Of a stretch of 29,624 nt of DNA, positions 15,698 through 25,200 are shown one piece after another; positions within the stretch are counted from its first letter, which is position 1; each line of letters starts with the position of its first letter. The position numbers were made by a program, and so were the translations under genes. Below the pieces are notes generated by a model. That model was not told the DNA's origin and did no database searches. It saw nothing but the letters and a program-made list of their open reading frames with translations. Source of the DNA: an uncultured Azospirillum sp. (GTDB taxonomy: Bacteria; Pseudomonadota; Alphaproteobacteria; RF32; CAG-239); assembly GCA_900539605.1 (NCBI GenBank), contig UQCS01000020.1, positions 1 through 29,624 on the forward strand. Reading direction: 5' to 3'.

Positions 15698-15724
15698 TTG
15701 ATTTTGGCGCCGGGTTGTTATACT
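15698..15724 (+). promoter_or_regulatory. Possible metG promoter
   Basis: TATACT (15719-15724) is a good -10; TTGATT (15698-15703) is an acceptable -35, but the spacer is only 15 bases. It lies 38 bases before the metG start. No terminator is seen between the preceding gene and metG, so readthrough is also possible. Confidence 0.35.
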
Positions 15725-15762
15725 CTGCCGGGCAGATTTGGTTAAAAACTTGGAGAATGTCG

Positions 15763-17283
15763 ATGCAAAAATATATTACGACCCCGATTTACTATTTGAA
15801 CGGACTGCCCCATATCGGGCATGCTTACACGTCCATTTTGGGCGATGTTTTTAAAAAATTCGAACAAATGCGCGGCAACGGGGTCTATTATACCACCGGT
15901 ACCGACGAACACGGGCAGAAAAACCAGCACAGTATTGAAGCAAGCGGTTTGTCTGCCGATGAGTTCCTGACCCGCCAGAGCGACAACTTCCGTAATCTGT
16001 TTGTTGATTTGGGAATCGATTTTGATTATTTTGTCCGTACGTCGCGTCCCGAGCATAAGAAAATTGTGCAGGAAATTCTGCAAAATATCTTTGACAAGGG
16101 ACTGATTGTCAAAAAGTCGTATGAAGGGCTTTATTGCGAAGGCTGTGAACAGTTTAAGAAAAAGACCGATTTGGATGAAAACGGATGCTGTCCCGATCAT
16201 AAAACGGCCCCGAAAGCAATCAGTGAAGAAAATTACTTTTTCCGTCTTGAACCCTATCGTCAGTGGCTGATCGACCATATTAAAAGCCATCCCGATTGGA
16301 TTCAGCCGGCCAAATATGCCAACGAAGTTTTGGGAATGTTGAAAGAGCCGCTGGAAGATCTGTGTATTTCCCGTCCGAAATCACGGGTTTGGCTTGGGGT
16401 TGAATTGCCGTTTGATTCCGAATATGTGACCTATATCTGGTTTGATGCGCTGGTCAATTATATCTCAACTCTCAATTACGGTCATAACCCCGATTTTGAA
16501 AGCATATGGGCAAATTCCAACCACTTGATCGCCAAAGATATTTTGAAACCGCATTGTATTTACTGGCCGATTATGCTGCATGCCCTGGGGGTGGCACCGG
16601 TAACGCATTGCTTTATCCACGGCTATTGGATCGGTGAAGGCGGCGTCAAAATGTCGAAATCACTCGGCAATGTGGTTGATCCGGTTGAAGTGGTCAAGCT
16701 GTTGGGTGTGGATGCGCTGCGTTTTTATCTGATCAACAACATGACTCTCGGCGGCGACTCGCAAATCAGCGTTGCAATGCTGAAGCAAGGTTATAAAATG
16801 CTGGCGAACAATATCGGCAATTTGCAGATGCGGGTGCTGAAAATGGTACAGAAGAGTCTGGACGGTAAAGTGCCTTCGGCGGCGGCGCTGACAAACGAGG
16901 ATAAAAAACTGATTACCGAGATTGCCGGACGTTTCGAACGGATTTATAATCAGGAAATGTCGTTGGAAACGGTTAGTGAACTGGCGGAAAGCATTGTTAA
17001 AGCTGGTGATGCCGCTAACGCTTATTTTGCCGCCAACACGCCGTGGGTTTTGGCAAAAGACGAAACCCAAAAAGCACGTTTTGAAGCTGTGGTTTATACC
17101 ACTTTGGAACTGTTGCGGCTGATCGGTATTGCCCTTTATCCGCTGACGCCGGCAACTGCCCGCAAGATTGAAGCTTCGTTAGGCGTTGAACCGGAAACGT
17201 TTGCCGCCGAGTTTAAGCCTTTCGGTTTGCCGGAAGGTACGGAAATCAGGGTCGGCGATCCGCTGTTTCCGATTATTGAATGA
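15763..17283 (+). CDS. metG: Methionyl-tRNA synthetase
   Basis: Class I synthetase charging tRNA-Met. The 506 residues contain HIGH at 17-20 (LPHIGHAYTSI) and KMSKS at 296-300. The connective insert has a single zinc knuckle pattern, YCEGC then CCPDH, like the Thermus-type enzyme (C-X2-C with C-X2-H), followed by ISEENYFFRLEPYRQWL. The anticodon-binding helical domain is complete (NTPWVLAK and YPLTPATARKIE). There is no C-terminal EMAP/Trbp111-like tRNA-binding domain, so it is the short form. The chosen ATG at 15763 has GGAG seven bases upstream; the ATG two codons earlier sits too close to that site, and 15715 lacks one. It is followed at once by a terminator. Confidence 0.97.
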   Translation: MQKYITTPIYYLNGLPHIGHAYTSILGDVFKKFEQMRGNGVYYTTGTDEHGQKNQHSIEASGLSADEFLTRQSDNFRNLFVDLGIDFDYFVRTSRPEHKKIVQEILQNIFDKGLIVKKSYEGLYCEGCEQFKKKTDLDENGCCPDHKTAPKAISEENYFFRLEPYRQWLIDHIKSHPDWIQPAKYANEVLGMLKEPLEDLCISRPKSRVWLGVELPFDSEYVTYIWFDALVNYISTLNYGHNPDFESIWANSNHLIAKDILKPHCIYWPIMLHALGVAPVTHCFIHGYWIGEGGVKMSKSLGNVVDPVEVVKLLGVDALRFYLINNMTLGGDSQISVAMLKQGYKMLANNIGNLQMRVLKMVQKSLDGKVPSAAALTNEDKKLITEIAGRFERIYNQEMSLETVSELAESIVKAGDAANAYFAANTPWVLAKDETQKARFEAVVYTTLELLRLIGIALYPLTPATARKIEASLGVEPETFAAEFKPFGLPEGTEIRVGDPLFPIIE

Positions 17284-17286
17284 TTT

Positions 17287-17326
17287 CAAAAAAAACAAGC
17301 CCCGGTTTATCGGAGCTTGTTTTTTT
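17287..17326. terminator. Bidirectional terminator between metG and the amidase gene
   Basis: ACAAGC (17295-17300) pairs with GCTTGT (17315-17320), then one mismatch and CCG/CGG around a 6-base loop. T runs to 17326 on + and an A run before the stem on the other side let it serve both convergent units. Confidence 0.88.
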
Positions 17327-17355
17327 GCCGTCGTTAATGCATCGGCAAAGTCTGT

Positions 17356-18087
17356 TTATCCGGGATGGGATATTTTAGAATAGATTTGATATTGCAGATA
17401 AATATTTTGTAAAGCGTTCAGAAATTCCGGGTCTGAGAATAATTTGCCGCAATCAGCCGGATAAGGATGGTCGGCTAGTTTTTTAACCGGCAGTTTGATC
17501 GTTTTTTTGGGCAAAAACCGACGGCAAAAAGCATAAGCCGAGGCGGCTTCTGCCTGCGGGGAATCCGTCTTATAGCCGATGTTTGATAACATTTTGCAGG
17601 CATCGTTTTCGGCGGCAAAACGGCTGCCGTACCAAATGCCGATGTTATGGGCGGCCAGTTCGCGCCAGGGAAAGTCTTTGCCCGGATCCGCCTTGCGTTC
17701 GGGGGCAATGTCCGAATGGCCGACAATTTTTTCCGGCGTGATGCGATGGCGTTTGATGATATCCCGGCACAAGCCGATCAGCGCTTCGGTCTGGCGGCGG
17801 TTAAATCTGCTTTGCCCGAGCGAGCGGTGGCAGACTTCAATGCCGATTGAGCAGGAATTGAGGTCGGTGGCGCCGCGCCAGTAGCTGACACCGGCATGCC
17901 AGGCGCGTTTGTCTTCGCTGACGCATTGAAAAACCGTGCCGTCATAATCGACCACATAATGTGAGCTCAGATGCAGCATTTCCAGTTTTTCAATTCCTTC
18001 GGCTGCCGGGTGCGCCATTGAGTGCAGCACCAAGGTGTCAATCGGCAGTTTGCGGTCATCAAAAAAATCAAGCGGGCGAAGTAACAT
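17356..18087 (-). CDS. AmpD-like N-acetylmuramoyl-L-alanine amidase, 243 aa
   Basis: Zinc amidase of the Amidase_2 family that cuts the bond between (anhydro)muramic acid and the stem peptide. The ligand set is visible: His22 (LVLHSMA), His124 (IVGHSDIAPERKADPG) and Asp134, with Glu84 in SIGIEV as the likely catalytic acid. SSHYVVDYDGTVFQCV and AWHAGVSYWRG are also family hallmarks. There is no signal peptide, so it probably acts in the cytoplasm on recycled muropeptides, as AmpD does. Residues 150-243 resemble a weak peptidoglycan-binding helical domain (AFCRRFLPKK). It starts 11 bases after pgeF with GAGAGGA as ribosome-binding site and is the last gene of the cdd operon. ampD is a plausible name, but substrate specificity is not proven by sequence. 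Confidence 0.9.
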   Translation of the reverse strand: MLLRPLDFFDDRKLPIDTLVLHSMAHPAAEGIEKLEMLHLSSHYVVDYDGTVFQCVSEDKRAWHAGVSYWRGATDLNSCSIGIEVCHRSLGQSRFNRRQTEALIGLCRDIIKRHRITPEKIVGHSDIAPERKADPGKDFPWRELAAHNIGIWYGSRFAAENDACKMLSNIGYKTDSPQAEAASAYAFCRRFLPKKTIKLPVKKLADHPYPADCGKLFSDPEFLNALQNIYLQYQIYSKISHPG

Positions 18088-18098
18088 GGTATCCTCTC

Positions 18099-18875
18099 TT
18101 ATCGTCTGATGGTAGAGAGCTGGATCGGGAAATCGGCATGTTGACGGATTAAGCCCTGATGACAGCAGCGACGATAACTGAAATAAAGTTCGGGGTTGGT
18201 GTAGGTATCAATTCCGGAAAACGATGTGTTTTTGATACCGAGCAGGTTTAAGCGGTACCAGACATAAGCCTCAAGATCGCACAGCCAGCGATCATAGCCG
18301 CAAGGAATAAAAAACTGCCCGTTGGCCTTGTCTTGTTGGATAAACTGATCACGCATGTCATTACGAACTTCAAAAGATTCCTTTTGCAGGCAGGGCCCTG
18401 CAGCAACGGCAATGTTTTCTATTTTGGCTCCTTTTTCGACCATGACGCCGATCGTGTTTTCAATGATACCGGTGAGTGCGCCTCTCCAGCCGGCATGTGC
18501 AGCACCGATCACGCCGTTTTTTTCGTCGGCCAACAATACCGGCATGCAGTCGGCAGTGGTAATGCCGAGAACAATATCCGGACGGTCGGTTACCACACCG
18601 TCGGCTTCAATCTGATAGCGTGACGGACAGTCAACGTAAACGGCAATGTTGGTGTGTCCTTGCTTGGGGCGCATGACAGAACTGCCGGGCAGACCGTAGA
18701 ATTTGCCGATGAGCTCAAGATTTTTTTCGATATTTTCCGGTTTGTCCTCACTGCGCCAATTGAAATTGAGACTGGCGTAAATTCCTTCCGATACGCCGCC
18801 GTTACGACCGAAAAAAGCGTGTTTGTCCTGCGGCAGGTTGGGTGCCAGATAATAATTGACCATTTTTTCCAACAT
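18099..18875 (-). CDS. pgeF: Peptidoglycan editing factor PgeF (YfiH/laccase-domain family)
   Basis: Cytoplasmic protein of the DUF152/multicopper polyphenol oxidase-like fold. In E. coli it removes wrongly incorporated serine-containing stem peptides; relatives (human FAMIN/LACC1, bacterial YfiH types) were reported to act on purine nucleosides. The signature TTADCMPVLLAD and GAAHAGWRGALTGI carries the Cys and His metal/active-site residues, with AAGPCLQKESFEV further on. The 258-residue form starting at 18875 has GGAG seven bases upstream and begins four bases after the deoA stop. A longer form from 18899 would overlap deoA. Its place between deoA and an amidase fits either a nucleoside or a peptidoglycan role. 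Confidence 0.93.
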   Translation of the reverse strand: MLEKMVNYYLAPNLPQDKHAFFGRNGGVSEGIYASLNFNWRSEDKPENIEKNLELIGKFYGLPGSSVMRPKQGHTNIAVYVDCPSRYQIEADGVVTDRPDIVLGITTADCMPVLLADEKNGVIGAAHAGWRGALTGIIENTIGVMVEKGAKIENIAVAAGPCLQKESFEVRNDMRDQFIQQDKANGQFFIPCGYDRWLCDLEAYVWYRLNLLGIKNTSFSGIDTYTNPELYFSYRRCCHQGLIRQHADFPIQLSTIRR

Positions 18876-18879
18876 CTTT

Positions 18880-20190
18880 TTACTCCACAGTTTCGGCAAT
18901 TACCGGTGCCGGCTGCGGTTTGTGGTCGGAAACGGTGATGTTGTTTTGCAGTTCGTCGGCAGCCCGGGCAAAATCTTCTTGGTTGGCCGCATGAACAAAG
19001 GCAAGCGGTGTTTGCGAATCGATATAATCGCCGATTTGACAGAAACCGGTATAACCGGTGGAATAATCGATTGTTTGTCCCGGAGTGGTGCGACCGCCTT
19101 TTAACCCGATGATGCTGAGTCCGATGTTGCGGGTGTTCATACTTTCCACATAACCGGCATTACGGGAGAAAACCGGACGAATTATCGGGGCTTGCGGAAG
19201 ATATTTGGCCGGATGGTCGGTAAAATCTGCCGGGCCGCCCAATTTGGTGATCATGCGGGCAAAGGTCTCGAGCGCTTTTCCTGAAGCAATATCCCGTTCC
19301 AGTCTTGCCAAAGCGTCGGTTTCGGCGGAAAATTGTCCTGAAATTGTCAGCACACGGGCTGCCAAACGCATAGTCACCTGATGCAGGCGCGGGTCGGCCG
19401 GCTGTCCTTTCAGGTAATCAACCGCTTCCTGCATTTCGACTGCGTTTCCGGCGGCAGTACCGAGCACCTGATTCATATCGGTAAGCAAAGCTTGGGTTTT
19501 GGTGCCGGTACGGTTGGCTACTTTGACGATTGAACGCGCCAATGCCCGGCCGTCTTCAAGATTGTTCATAAAAGCGCCGTTGCCGAATTTGAGGTCCATG
19601 ATCAGACAGTCAAGACCAGCTGCCAGTTTTTTTGACAGTATGGAAGCCGTAATCAGCGGAATGGACTCGACAGTGGCGCAGACATCGCGAATAGCGTAGA
19701 TTTTTTTGTCGGCGGGAGCCAGACTGCCGGTTTGACCGATAACGGCACAGCCGACTTCTTTGACGGTCGTGCGAAAAAGATCGTTGTCCGGCTGGGTTCG
19801 GTAACCGGGGATCGAATCGAATTTGTCGAGTGTTCCTCCGGTATGTCCGAGACCGCGTCCGGAGATCATCGGCACATATACGCCGGCAGCCGCCAGCATC
19901 GGCGCCAGCATCAGGCTTATTTTGTCACCGACGCCTCCCGAGGAATGTTTGTCTACGACCGGCGCGTCGAGTTCCGGCCACTGCAGAACACTGCCGGAAT
20001 TGCGCATTTTGAGCGTCAGCGCCGCCGTTTCTGCTTCGGAAAAGCCGTTGAGCAACACAGCCATGGTAAAAGCACCGATCTGACAATCGGCAATGCTGCC
20101 GTCGGTGATGCCGTTAACGAAGAAGGCGATTTCCTCCTCCGTGAGTTCTTGATGGTCGCGTTTTTTACGAATGATTTCCTGAGGCAGCAT
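18880..20190 (-). CDS. deoA: Thymidine phosphorylase
   Basis: Splits thymidine or deoxyuridine with phosphate into base and deoxyribose-1-phosphate. At 436 residues it is full length: IIRKKRDHQELTEEEIAFFV, then the phosphate-binding KHSSGGVGDK at 81-90 and the hallmark SGRGLGHTGGTLDKFDSIPG at about 109-128. Next come the base-contacting region with LDCLIMDLKFGNGAFM and a C-terminal alpha/beta domain. The ATG at 20190 has AAGGAGG eight bases upstream; a Met six codons earlier lies inside deoC and lacks one. It follows the deoC stop by one base. The KFGNGAF segment replaces the usual KVGxGAF, a mild variation. Confidence 0.96.
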   Translation of the reverse strand: MLPQEIIRKKRDHQELTEEEIAFFVNGITDGSIADCQIGAFTMAVLLNGFSEAETAALTLKMRNSGSVLQWPELDAPVVDKHSSGGVGDKISLMLAPMLAAAGVYVPMISGRGLGHTGGTLDKFDSIPGYRTQPDNDLFRTTVKEVGCAVIGQTGSLAPADKKIYAIRDVCATVESIPLITASILSKKLAAGLDCLIMDLKFGNGAFMNNLEDGRALARSIVKVANRTGTKTQALLTDMNQVLGTAAGNAVEMQEAVDYLKGQPADPRLHQVTMRLAARVLTISGQFSAETDALARLERDIASGKALETFARMITKLGGPADFTDHPAKYLPQAPIIRPVFSRNAGYVESMNTRNIGLSIIGLKGGRTTPGQTIDYSTGYTGFCQIGDYIDSQTPLAFVHAANQEDFARAADELQNNITVSDHKPQPAPVIAETVE

Positions 20191-20191
20191 A

Positions 20192-20926
20192 TCAGTTTCC
20201 TCCTTCAATAACCTGGATCAGGTCATCCAGCAGTGAGCTGGCGCCGATGCGGAAATGGTCGGGATCGGGCCAGGTTTCTCCCAGGATTACTTCGGAAAGG
20301 GTAAGGTATTTGCGCGCTTCTTCAAAATCACGAATACCGCCGCTGGCTTTAAAACCGGTATTTTTACCGCTGTCGCGAATGGTTTCCAGGATGATGTTGG
20401 CGGCGCCGACAGTGGCGGAAACTTCGGTTTTTCCGGTGGAAGTTTTGATAAAGCCGACGTCGTAGCCCAAGCAAAGCCGGGTAGCGGCAGCAATGATCGA
20501 CACGTGGTGAAGAGTGCCGGTTTCTAAAATGATTTTGGATGTTTGTTTGGCGGTTTCGCGACTGACGATTTCGAGAAAACGGCGGCATTCGTCAAGATTG
20601 CCGGCCAGAAAATCCCGATAGGGGAAAACGGCGTCGATTTCGTCGGCACCGCTGCCGAGCGCTTTTTTAATTTCTTCTTTCATTTGTTTGAAATCGTGTC
20701 CGCCGGCGGGGAAATTGACCACAGTGGCAATTTTGACCGGTGTTTTTTTCAAAAGTTTTTTGGCAATGGCAACCCATTCCGGATAAATGCAAACGGCGGC
20801 GGTATATCCGTAAGGGGTACAGGCCTTTTGGCAGAGGGCGGCAATTTTGGCTTCGGTGTCGTCGCGGTTGAGCGAGGTCAGGTCAAGACTGCCGATTAAG
20901 CGGCGTGCGGTCTGGTTGTCGGTCAT
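20192..20926 (-). CDS. deoC: Deoxyribose-phosphate aldolase
   Basis: Cleaves 2-deoxyribose-5-phosphate to acetaldehyde and glyceraldehyde-3-phosphate by a Schiff base. The 244 residues form a TIM barrel with the Schiff-base lysine in FIKTSTGK (Lys161), the activating lysine in GFKASGGIRD and the acidic residue of DEIDAVFPY (Asp98). The N-terminal SLDLTSLNRDDT differs slightly from the usual DLTxLxxxxT motif but aligns. ATG at 20926 follows the punA stop by one base, and GAGGAG within the end of punA is its ribosome-binding site. Completing the path from deoxyribose-1-phosphate needs a phosphopentomutase, which is not encoded in this window. Confidence 0.97.
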   Translation of the reverse strand: MTDNQTARRLIGSLDLTSLNRDDTEAKIAALCQKACTPYGYTAAVCIYPEWVAIAKKLLKKTPVKIATVVNFPAGGHDFKQMKEEIKKALGSGADEIDAVFPYRDFLAGNLDECRRFLEIVSRETAKQTSKIILETGTLHHVSIIAAATRLCLGYDVGFIKTSTGKTEVSATVGAANIILETIRDSGKNTGFKASGGIRDFEEARKYLTLSEVILGETWPDPDHFRIGASSLLDDLIQVIEGGN

Positions 20927-20927
20927 T

Positions 20928-21728
20928 TTAATACTCCTCGAGATAAGCGGTAATTAAAGAAGTGAGGTTGCCGCCGGCGCGGGCAGCGTTGGCAATCGTT
21001 TCTTCATGCGACAACGGTTGCGCCTGCAGTCCGGTTCCGAAGTTGGTAATTGCCGAAACCGCCAGAACTTTGATTCCGGCATGAACGGCAGCAATCACCT
21101 CGGGAACGGTTGACATGCCGACGGCATCGGCGCCGAGAATGCGAAAGGCCCGAATTTCGGCAGCAGTTTCGAAGTTGGGCCCCAGCACCATCAGATAAAC
21201 TCCTTCCGGTAATGCAATGCCGTGTTTTGCCGCCAGTTGTTTTAACTGACGGCGCATTTCGCAGTTATAAGCATTGCTCATGTCGGGAAAGCGGGGGCCG
21301 ATATTATCGTTGTTTGGACCGATCAACGGATTGCGGCCGGAAAAGTTGATATGGTCCTTAATCAGCATCAGGCTGCCGGGCGTCAGTTCCGGATTGAGCG
21401 AGCCGGCGGCGTTAGTAACGATCAGTCGCGAAATTCCGAGTTTTTTCAGAGCCTGTACCACTTCGGCAATCACCTGTGGGGCATGTCCTTCGTAAAGATG
21501 AAAACGTCCCTGCAAGCAAAGAACTTCGTGTCTGCCCAGTCGGCCGACGATTATTTTGCCGGAGTGACCGGCGACTCCCGGGCGGGGAAAGCCTTCAATA
21601 TCGGCATAATCAATCTTCAGCGGATTTTTGATGTTGTCGGCGACAGCACCGAGGCCCGAACCAAGGATAATTGCGGTTTGCGGCCGGCGGTCTCCTAACA
21701 GGTGTTGCAGTTGAGGGAAATTGATCAT
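20928..21728 (-). CDS. punA: Purine-nucleoside phosphorylase, trimeric (PNP/MTAP) type
   Basis: Phosphorolysis of purine (deoxy)nucleosides to base and (deoxy)ribose-1-phosphate. The 266 residues show TAIILGSGLGAVAD (phosphate loop), GHSGKIIVGRLG, LQGRFHLYEGH, the LIVTNAAGSLNPELTPGSL motif, GVYLMVLGPNFETAAEIRAF and DAVGMSTVPEVIAA. SAITNFGTGL near the end carries the Asn that marks the inosine/guanosine-type low-mass class rather than the hexameric DeoD class. It starts one base after the cdd stop with AAGGA as ribosome-binding site. The name punA is used for the family; xapA- or MTAP-like specificity is less likely but not excluded. Confidence 0.95.
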   Translation of the reverse strand: MINFPQLQHLLGDRRPQTAIILGSGLGAVADNIKNPLKIDYADIEGFPRPGVAGHSGKIIVGRLGRHEVLCLQGRFHLYEGHAPQVIAEVVQALKKLGISRLIVTNAAGSLNPELTPGSLMLIKDHINFSGRNPLIGPNNDNIGPRFPDMSNAYNCEMRRQLKQLAAKHGIALPEGVYLMVLGPNFETAAEIRAFRILGADAVGMSTVPEVIAAVHAGIKVLAVSAITNFGTGLQAQPLSHEETIANAARAGGNLTSLITAYLEEY

Positions 21729-21729
21729 C

Positions 21730-22119
21730 TTAAAATTCCTTAAAAGCGTTGGGAAGAAGTTCTGCTATTTTAAATGTTTGTTGGATCCCGGTGCGGTCGG
21801 CAAGCAGAATCTCGGTGTCGGCATCGGCAAACTCTCCAATCCTCTGCAAACAGGCACCGCAAGGCGTGACCAACGATGAGCCGTCGGAAGTGATTAATAT
21901 CCGCCGGATCGTTTTGCCGCCGCCGCAAACCATTGCGGCAATTGCGCTCGCTTCGGCACAGGTGCCGCACGGGTAAGAAACATTTTCGACGTTGCAGCCG
22001 GTATAGATGCGACCGTCATCGGCTTCGACGGCGGCACCGACCCTAAAACGGGAGTAGGGAGCATAGGCATTTTCGAGTGCATTGCGGGCAAAAGTGAAAA
22101 GTTGATGATAATTTTTCAT
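21730..22119 (-). CDS. cdd: Cytidine deaminase
   Basis: Converts cytidine and deoxycytidine to uridine and deoxyuridine. The 129-residue tetrameric-class enzyme has YAPYSRFRVGAAV, GCNVENVSYP, the zinc/catalytic motif TCAEASAI (Cys54, Glu56) and PCGACLQ with Cys87 and Cys90. It is the first gene of a tight operon: the products of cdd and punA/deoA feed the same deoxyribose phosphate pool. The ribosome-binding site is poor (AAGG about 12 bases away), unlike the rest of the operon. It diverges from the AsmA gene across a 113-base promoter region. Confidence 0.96.
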   Translation of the reverse strand: MKNYHQLFTFARNALENAYAPYSRFRVGAAVEADDGRIYTGCNVENVSYPCGTCAEASAIAAMVCGGGKTIRRILITSDGSSLVTPCGACLQRIGEFADADTEILLADRTGIQQTFKIAELLPNAFKEF

Positions 22120-22232
22120 GTTCGGACTTGACCTTAAATGTTTTATTTATCAATATAGGGTATATTATGCTAGGATTGCGGTTTTAGCAAAGATTATTTT
22201 CGTTTTTTGCATTTTGAAAAGAGGAAGCGCCT
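22120..22232. promoter_or_regulatory. Divergent promoter region between cdd operon and AsmA gene
   Basis: Toward AsmA (+): TTGACC at 22128-22133 with CAATAT after 17 bases, or the better TATATT at 22161-22166 without a good -35. Toward cdd (-): TTGCTA followed after 17 bases by TAATAT. Matches are modest. No clear operator palindrome for a nucleoside-responsive repressor (DeoR or CytR type) was found. Confidence 0.35.
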
Positions 22233-25200
22233 ATGTGGAAAAAAATTTTGCTGTTGGTTATTGTTCTCGTCCTGATTGCGGTGGCGGGTGTGACAGTCTA
22301 TCTGAACAATATCGACTGGAATCGTCACAAAGACAAGATATCGCAGCAGTTTTCGGCCGCCACCGGCAAAGAAGTGGTGTTTGACGGGCCGGTGCGCTTC
22401 AGCCTTTTTCCTTCTCCGTATCTGGAAGCGGCGGATATCAAAATCTATAATCAGGCCGCCGGCGGCGAGAAGGTGCTTCTGGCCAAAATTGAAAAACTGG
22501 TTTCTACGCTTTCAATTCGCTCGTTGATCAGCGGTAACTTCAATGTCGAACGGATGAGCCTGATTGAGCCGGATATTTACGTGGAAGCTTATTCCGACGG
22601 CAAACTCAACTGGATGTCGTCAAGCGGCAATCAGCAGAACTTTCAAATTGACAATGTTGAAATTTCTCTCAACAGCGTTACCGTCGAAAAAGCAAAGATG
22701 CATCTGATCAGCAATGATTACAACATTAATTCGGTGTTGGACAATCTCAATGCCGAAATTATTGCCCAAAGTCTGTACGGGCCGTATAGGATTGAGGGTA
22801 GCTATGTCAAAGACAACAGTCCGGGCGGTTTTGCAATTTCGCTGGGACAGTTTTCCGACAGTTTTGCCACCTCGGTCAATGCCGTGATCAGCCATCCGCA
22901 ATCGGAAAGCTATTTGCGTTTTGACGGCACGGTGCTACTGAACAATGATGCGGTGAACGGTAATCTGATTTTTGAATCGCAAAATCCGGTTAACTATGTC
23001 AATACGAATTTTAAAAACGTTAACGTCTCGGAAGATTATGAATATCCGCTGGCGTTGTCAATGGAATTGAAAACCGACAAATCTCAGATCGGTCTCGGCA
23101 ATATCGTCCTCAAGTACGGCGGCAGCGCCGGTGCGGGAAACATACTGATTCCGCGGCGTGAGCAGAAAATCGGCGACGACGGGACGGAGCGCCGCCGCAT
23201 TGACGCGGTGTTCAATATGACCGAGTTTGAGTTGGAACCGGCGCTTCAGGCGGTAGAGGATTGGGTAAAGCAATATGACCGCAAAGAAAATTATGTTCCG
23301 GAATACGATTTTGACGTGATTGCCGACCTGAAGGCGCTTAAAACCACTTATAACGGTCAGGTTATCCGTGATTTTGACTTAAGTGTCGACTTCATGAACA
23401 ATGTTCTGAAAGTGCAGAATCTGAGCGTCACCATGCCGGGCGAAACCTCGGCCAAACTAAACGGAGAGGTGTTTGGGGTTGAGAAAAAACTGACTTATAA
23501 TTTTAATGTCAGCGGCAGTACACTCGATTTTTCTAAATTTGCCAAATGGCTGAAACTGAAGGTTGAACCGCTGTCACAGGGAACTTACAAAAAAGGCACT
23601 CTCAGCGCGACCGTGGAGGGGACAACCGAGATGATCAAAATTGCACCGTTTGATCTGACGTTGGACAAGAGCGTTGTCAGCGGCAAAATCGGGATTGTTC
23701 GCGATGATAAAACCCGTTGGTTTGTGATTGCGGATGCCGATAGTATCAATTTTGACAATTATGTGGCGCCGCTGCCGAAAGAAATTGCCGCCAAACCGTG
23801 GCAGGACCGTCTGGTTTATCGTTTCAGCAAGTTGGCGTCTTTGAAAGAGGCTGACATACAGTTTCGTACCTCGTTGAAAATGGGAATTTTTGAAAAAGTG
23901 CCGTTTGAAAACCTGGAAATGGAAGCCACTGTCCGCAACGGCGTCATGAAAATCGTCGATTTGGCGGTGAAGAGCGTTGCCAGCGGCGATTTCACCTTCA
24001 AAGGCGAAATGTCGGGTTTCGGTGCGGCCCCGCAGGTTAAAAATCTCAGATACAGCGCCGCTGTCAGCGATATGCCGTCATTTTTGAATAAGTTCGGGAT
24101 TGAAATTGCCGCTGCCGATTTTGAGACGATGAAACGGTTTTCGAGTTCGGGGGTCGTTACCGGAGGACTGGAACGGGCCGCCGTCAAAAGCGTGGCACGT
24201 CTCGGTGAGATTGAGGCGGCTTATCACGGTGAAATCTCACGGAACAACGGTGTTTATCGTTTGAACGGCAAAACCGAAATCAAGGCGCCGGATTTTGTCA
24301 AAATGTTGAATAACTTCTCGGTTGCCTATGCGCCCGATTATCCGTTGGGCTTGTTTAAAATGAGTGCCGAAGTCAAAACCAACGGTAATGTGGCGGTGTT
24401 TAACCGGCTCAACGCCAACATCGGCGTCAACAATTTTACCGGCACGCTAGCTTATCAGACTAAAGACGGTCGCAATCAGGTGAAAACAAATCTGAAAGTA
24501 AACCGTTTTGAGTTTGAAAAATTCTTTTATAATGCCAACCTTCAAAAAGACGACAAAACTAACTTCCGCGGATCGGCAGAATCGGCAACGTTTTTGGCCA
24601 AGCCGCGTCTCAGCCAGACCAAAATCGATTATGAATGGTTGAAAAACTGGGATATTGCCGCCGTGTTTGAAGCCGACAGTCTGTCATTTAACAATAATGC
24701 CTTCACCCGCAGTTCAGGAAGTTTGGCTTTGAATAAAGGCATTTTGAAATTAAGCCGTTTCACCGGTGAAAATGCCAAAGGCGTCTTTAATGGCGAGTTG
24801 GAATTGAATATTGTTCAGGAACCGAGATTAAACGGCAAGATCAATATCAGGGGGATGAACCTCAATAAGGAAAACTGGAGCGGCAGCATCTACGGGTTGA
24901 CCCGTGGCGTTGTCAATTCGGATATTGTGTTTGATACCTCGGCGGTTTCGGAAGATGCAATGTTATCCAACCTTTCGGGAACGATTAGTTTCACCATTGA
25001 CAAACCGATTGTCAAAGGATGGGATTTTGGAAAAATCGAAAGCGATTTGGATAAACGCGATGTTTCCGAAGGGTTTGCAACCGTAGCTCGGGACGCACTC
25101 GGCAAAGGAGAAACAATTTTTAATTTGCTGAAGGGGGATGTGCGGCTTGATAAAGGCAATTACCAAATTGCCAACACCGGTTTTGTCAACGAGGATATGA

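Noticed and set aside
16126..16210. Broken zinc site in MetRS
   Set aside because: CEGC with CCPDH matches the single-knuckle Thermus-type enzyme, so it is a normal variant.
22118..22384. + strand 88-codon frame over the AsmA start
   Set aside because: Different frame from the AsmA signal-anchor, no ribosome-binding site; AsmA start at 22233 has GAGGAAG.
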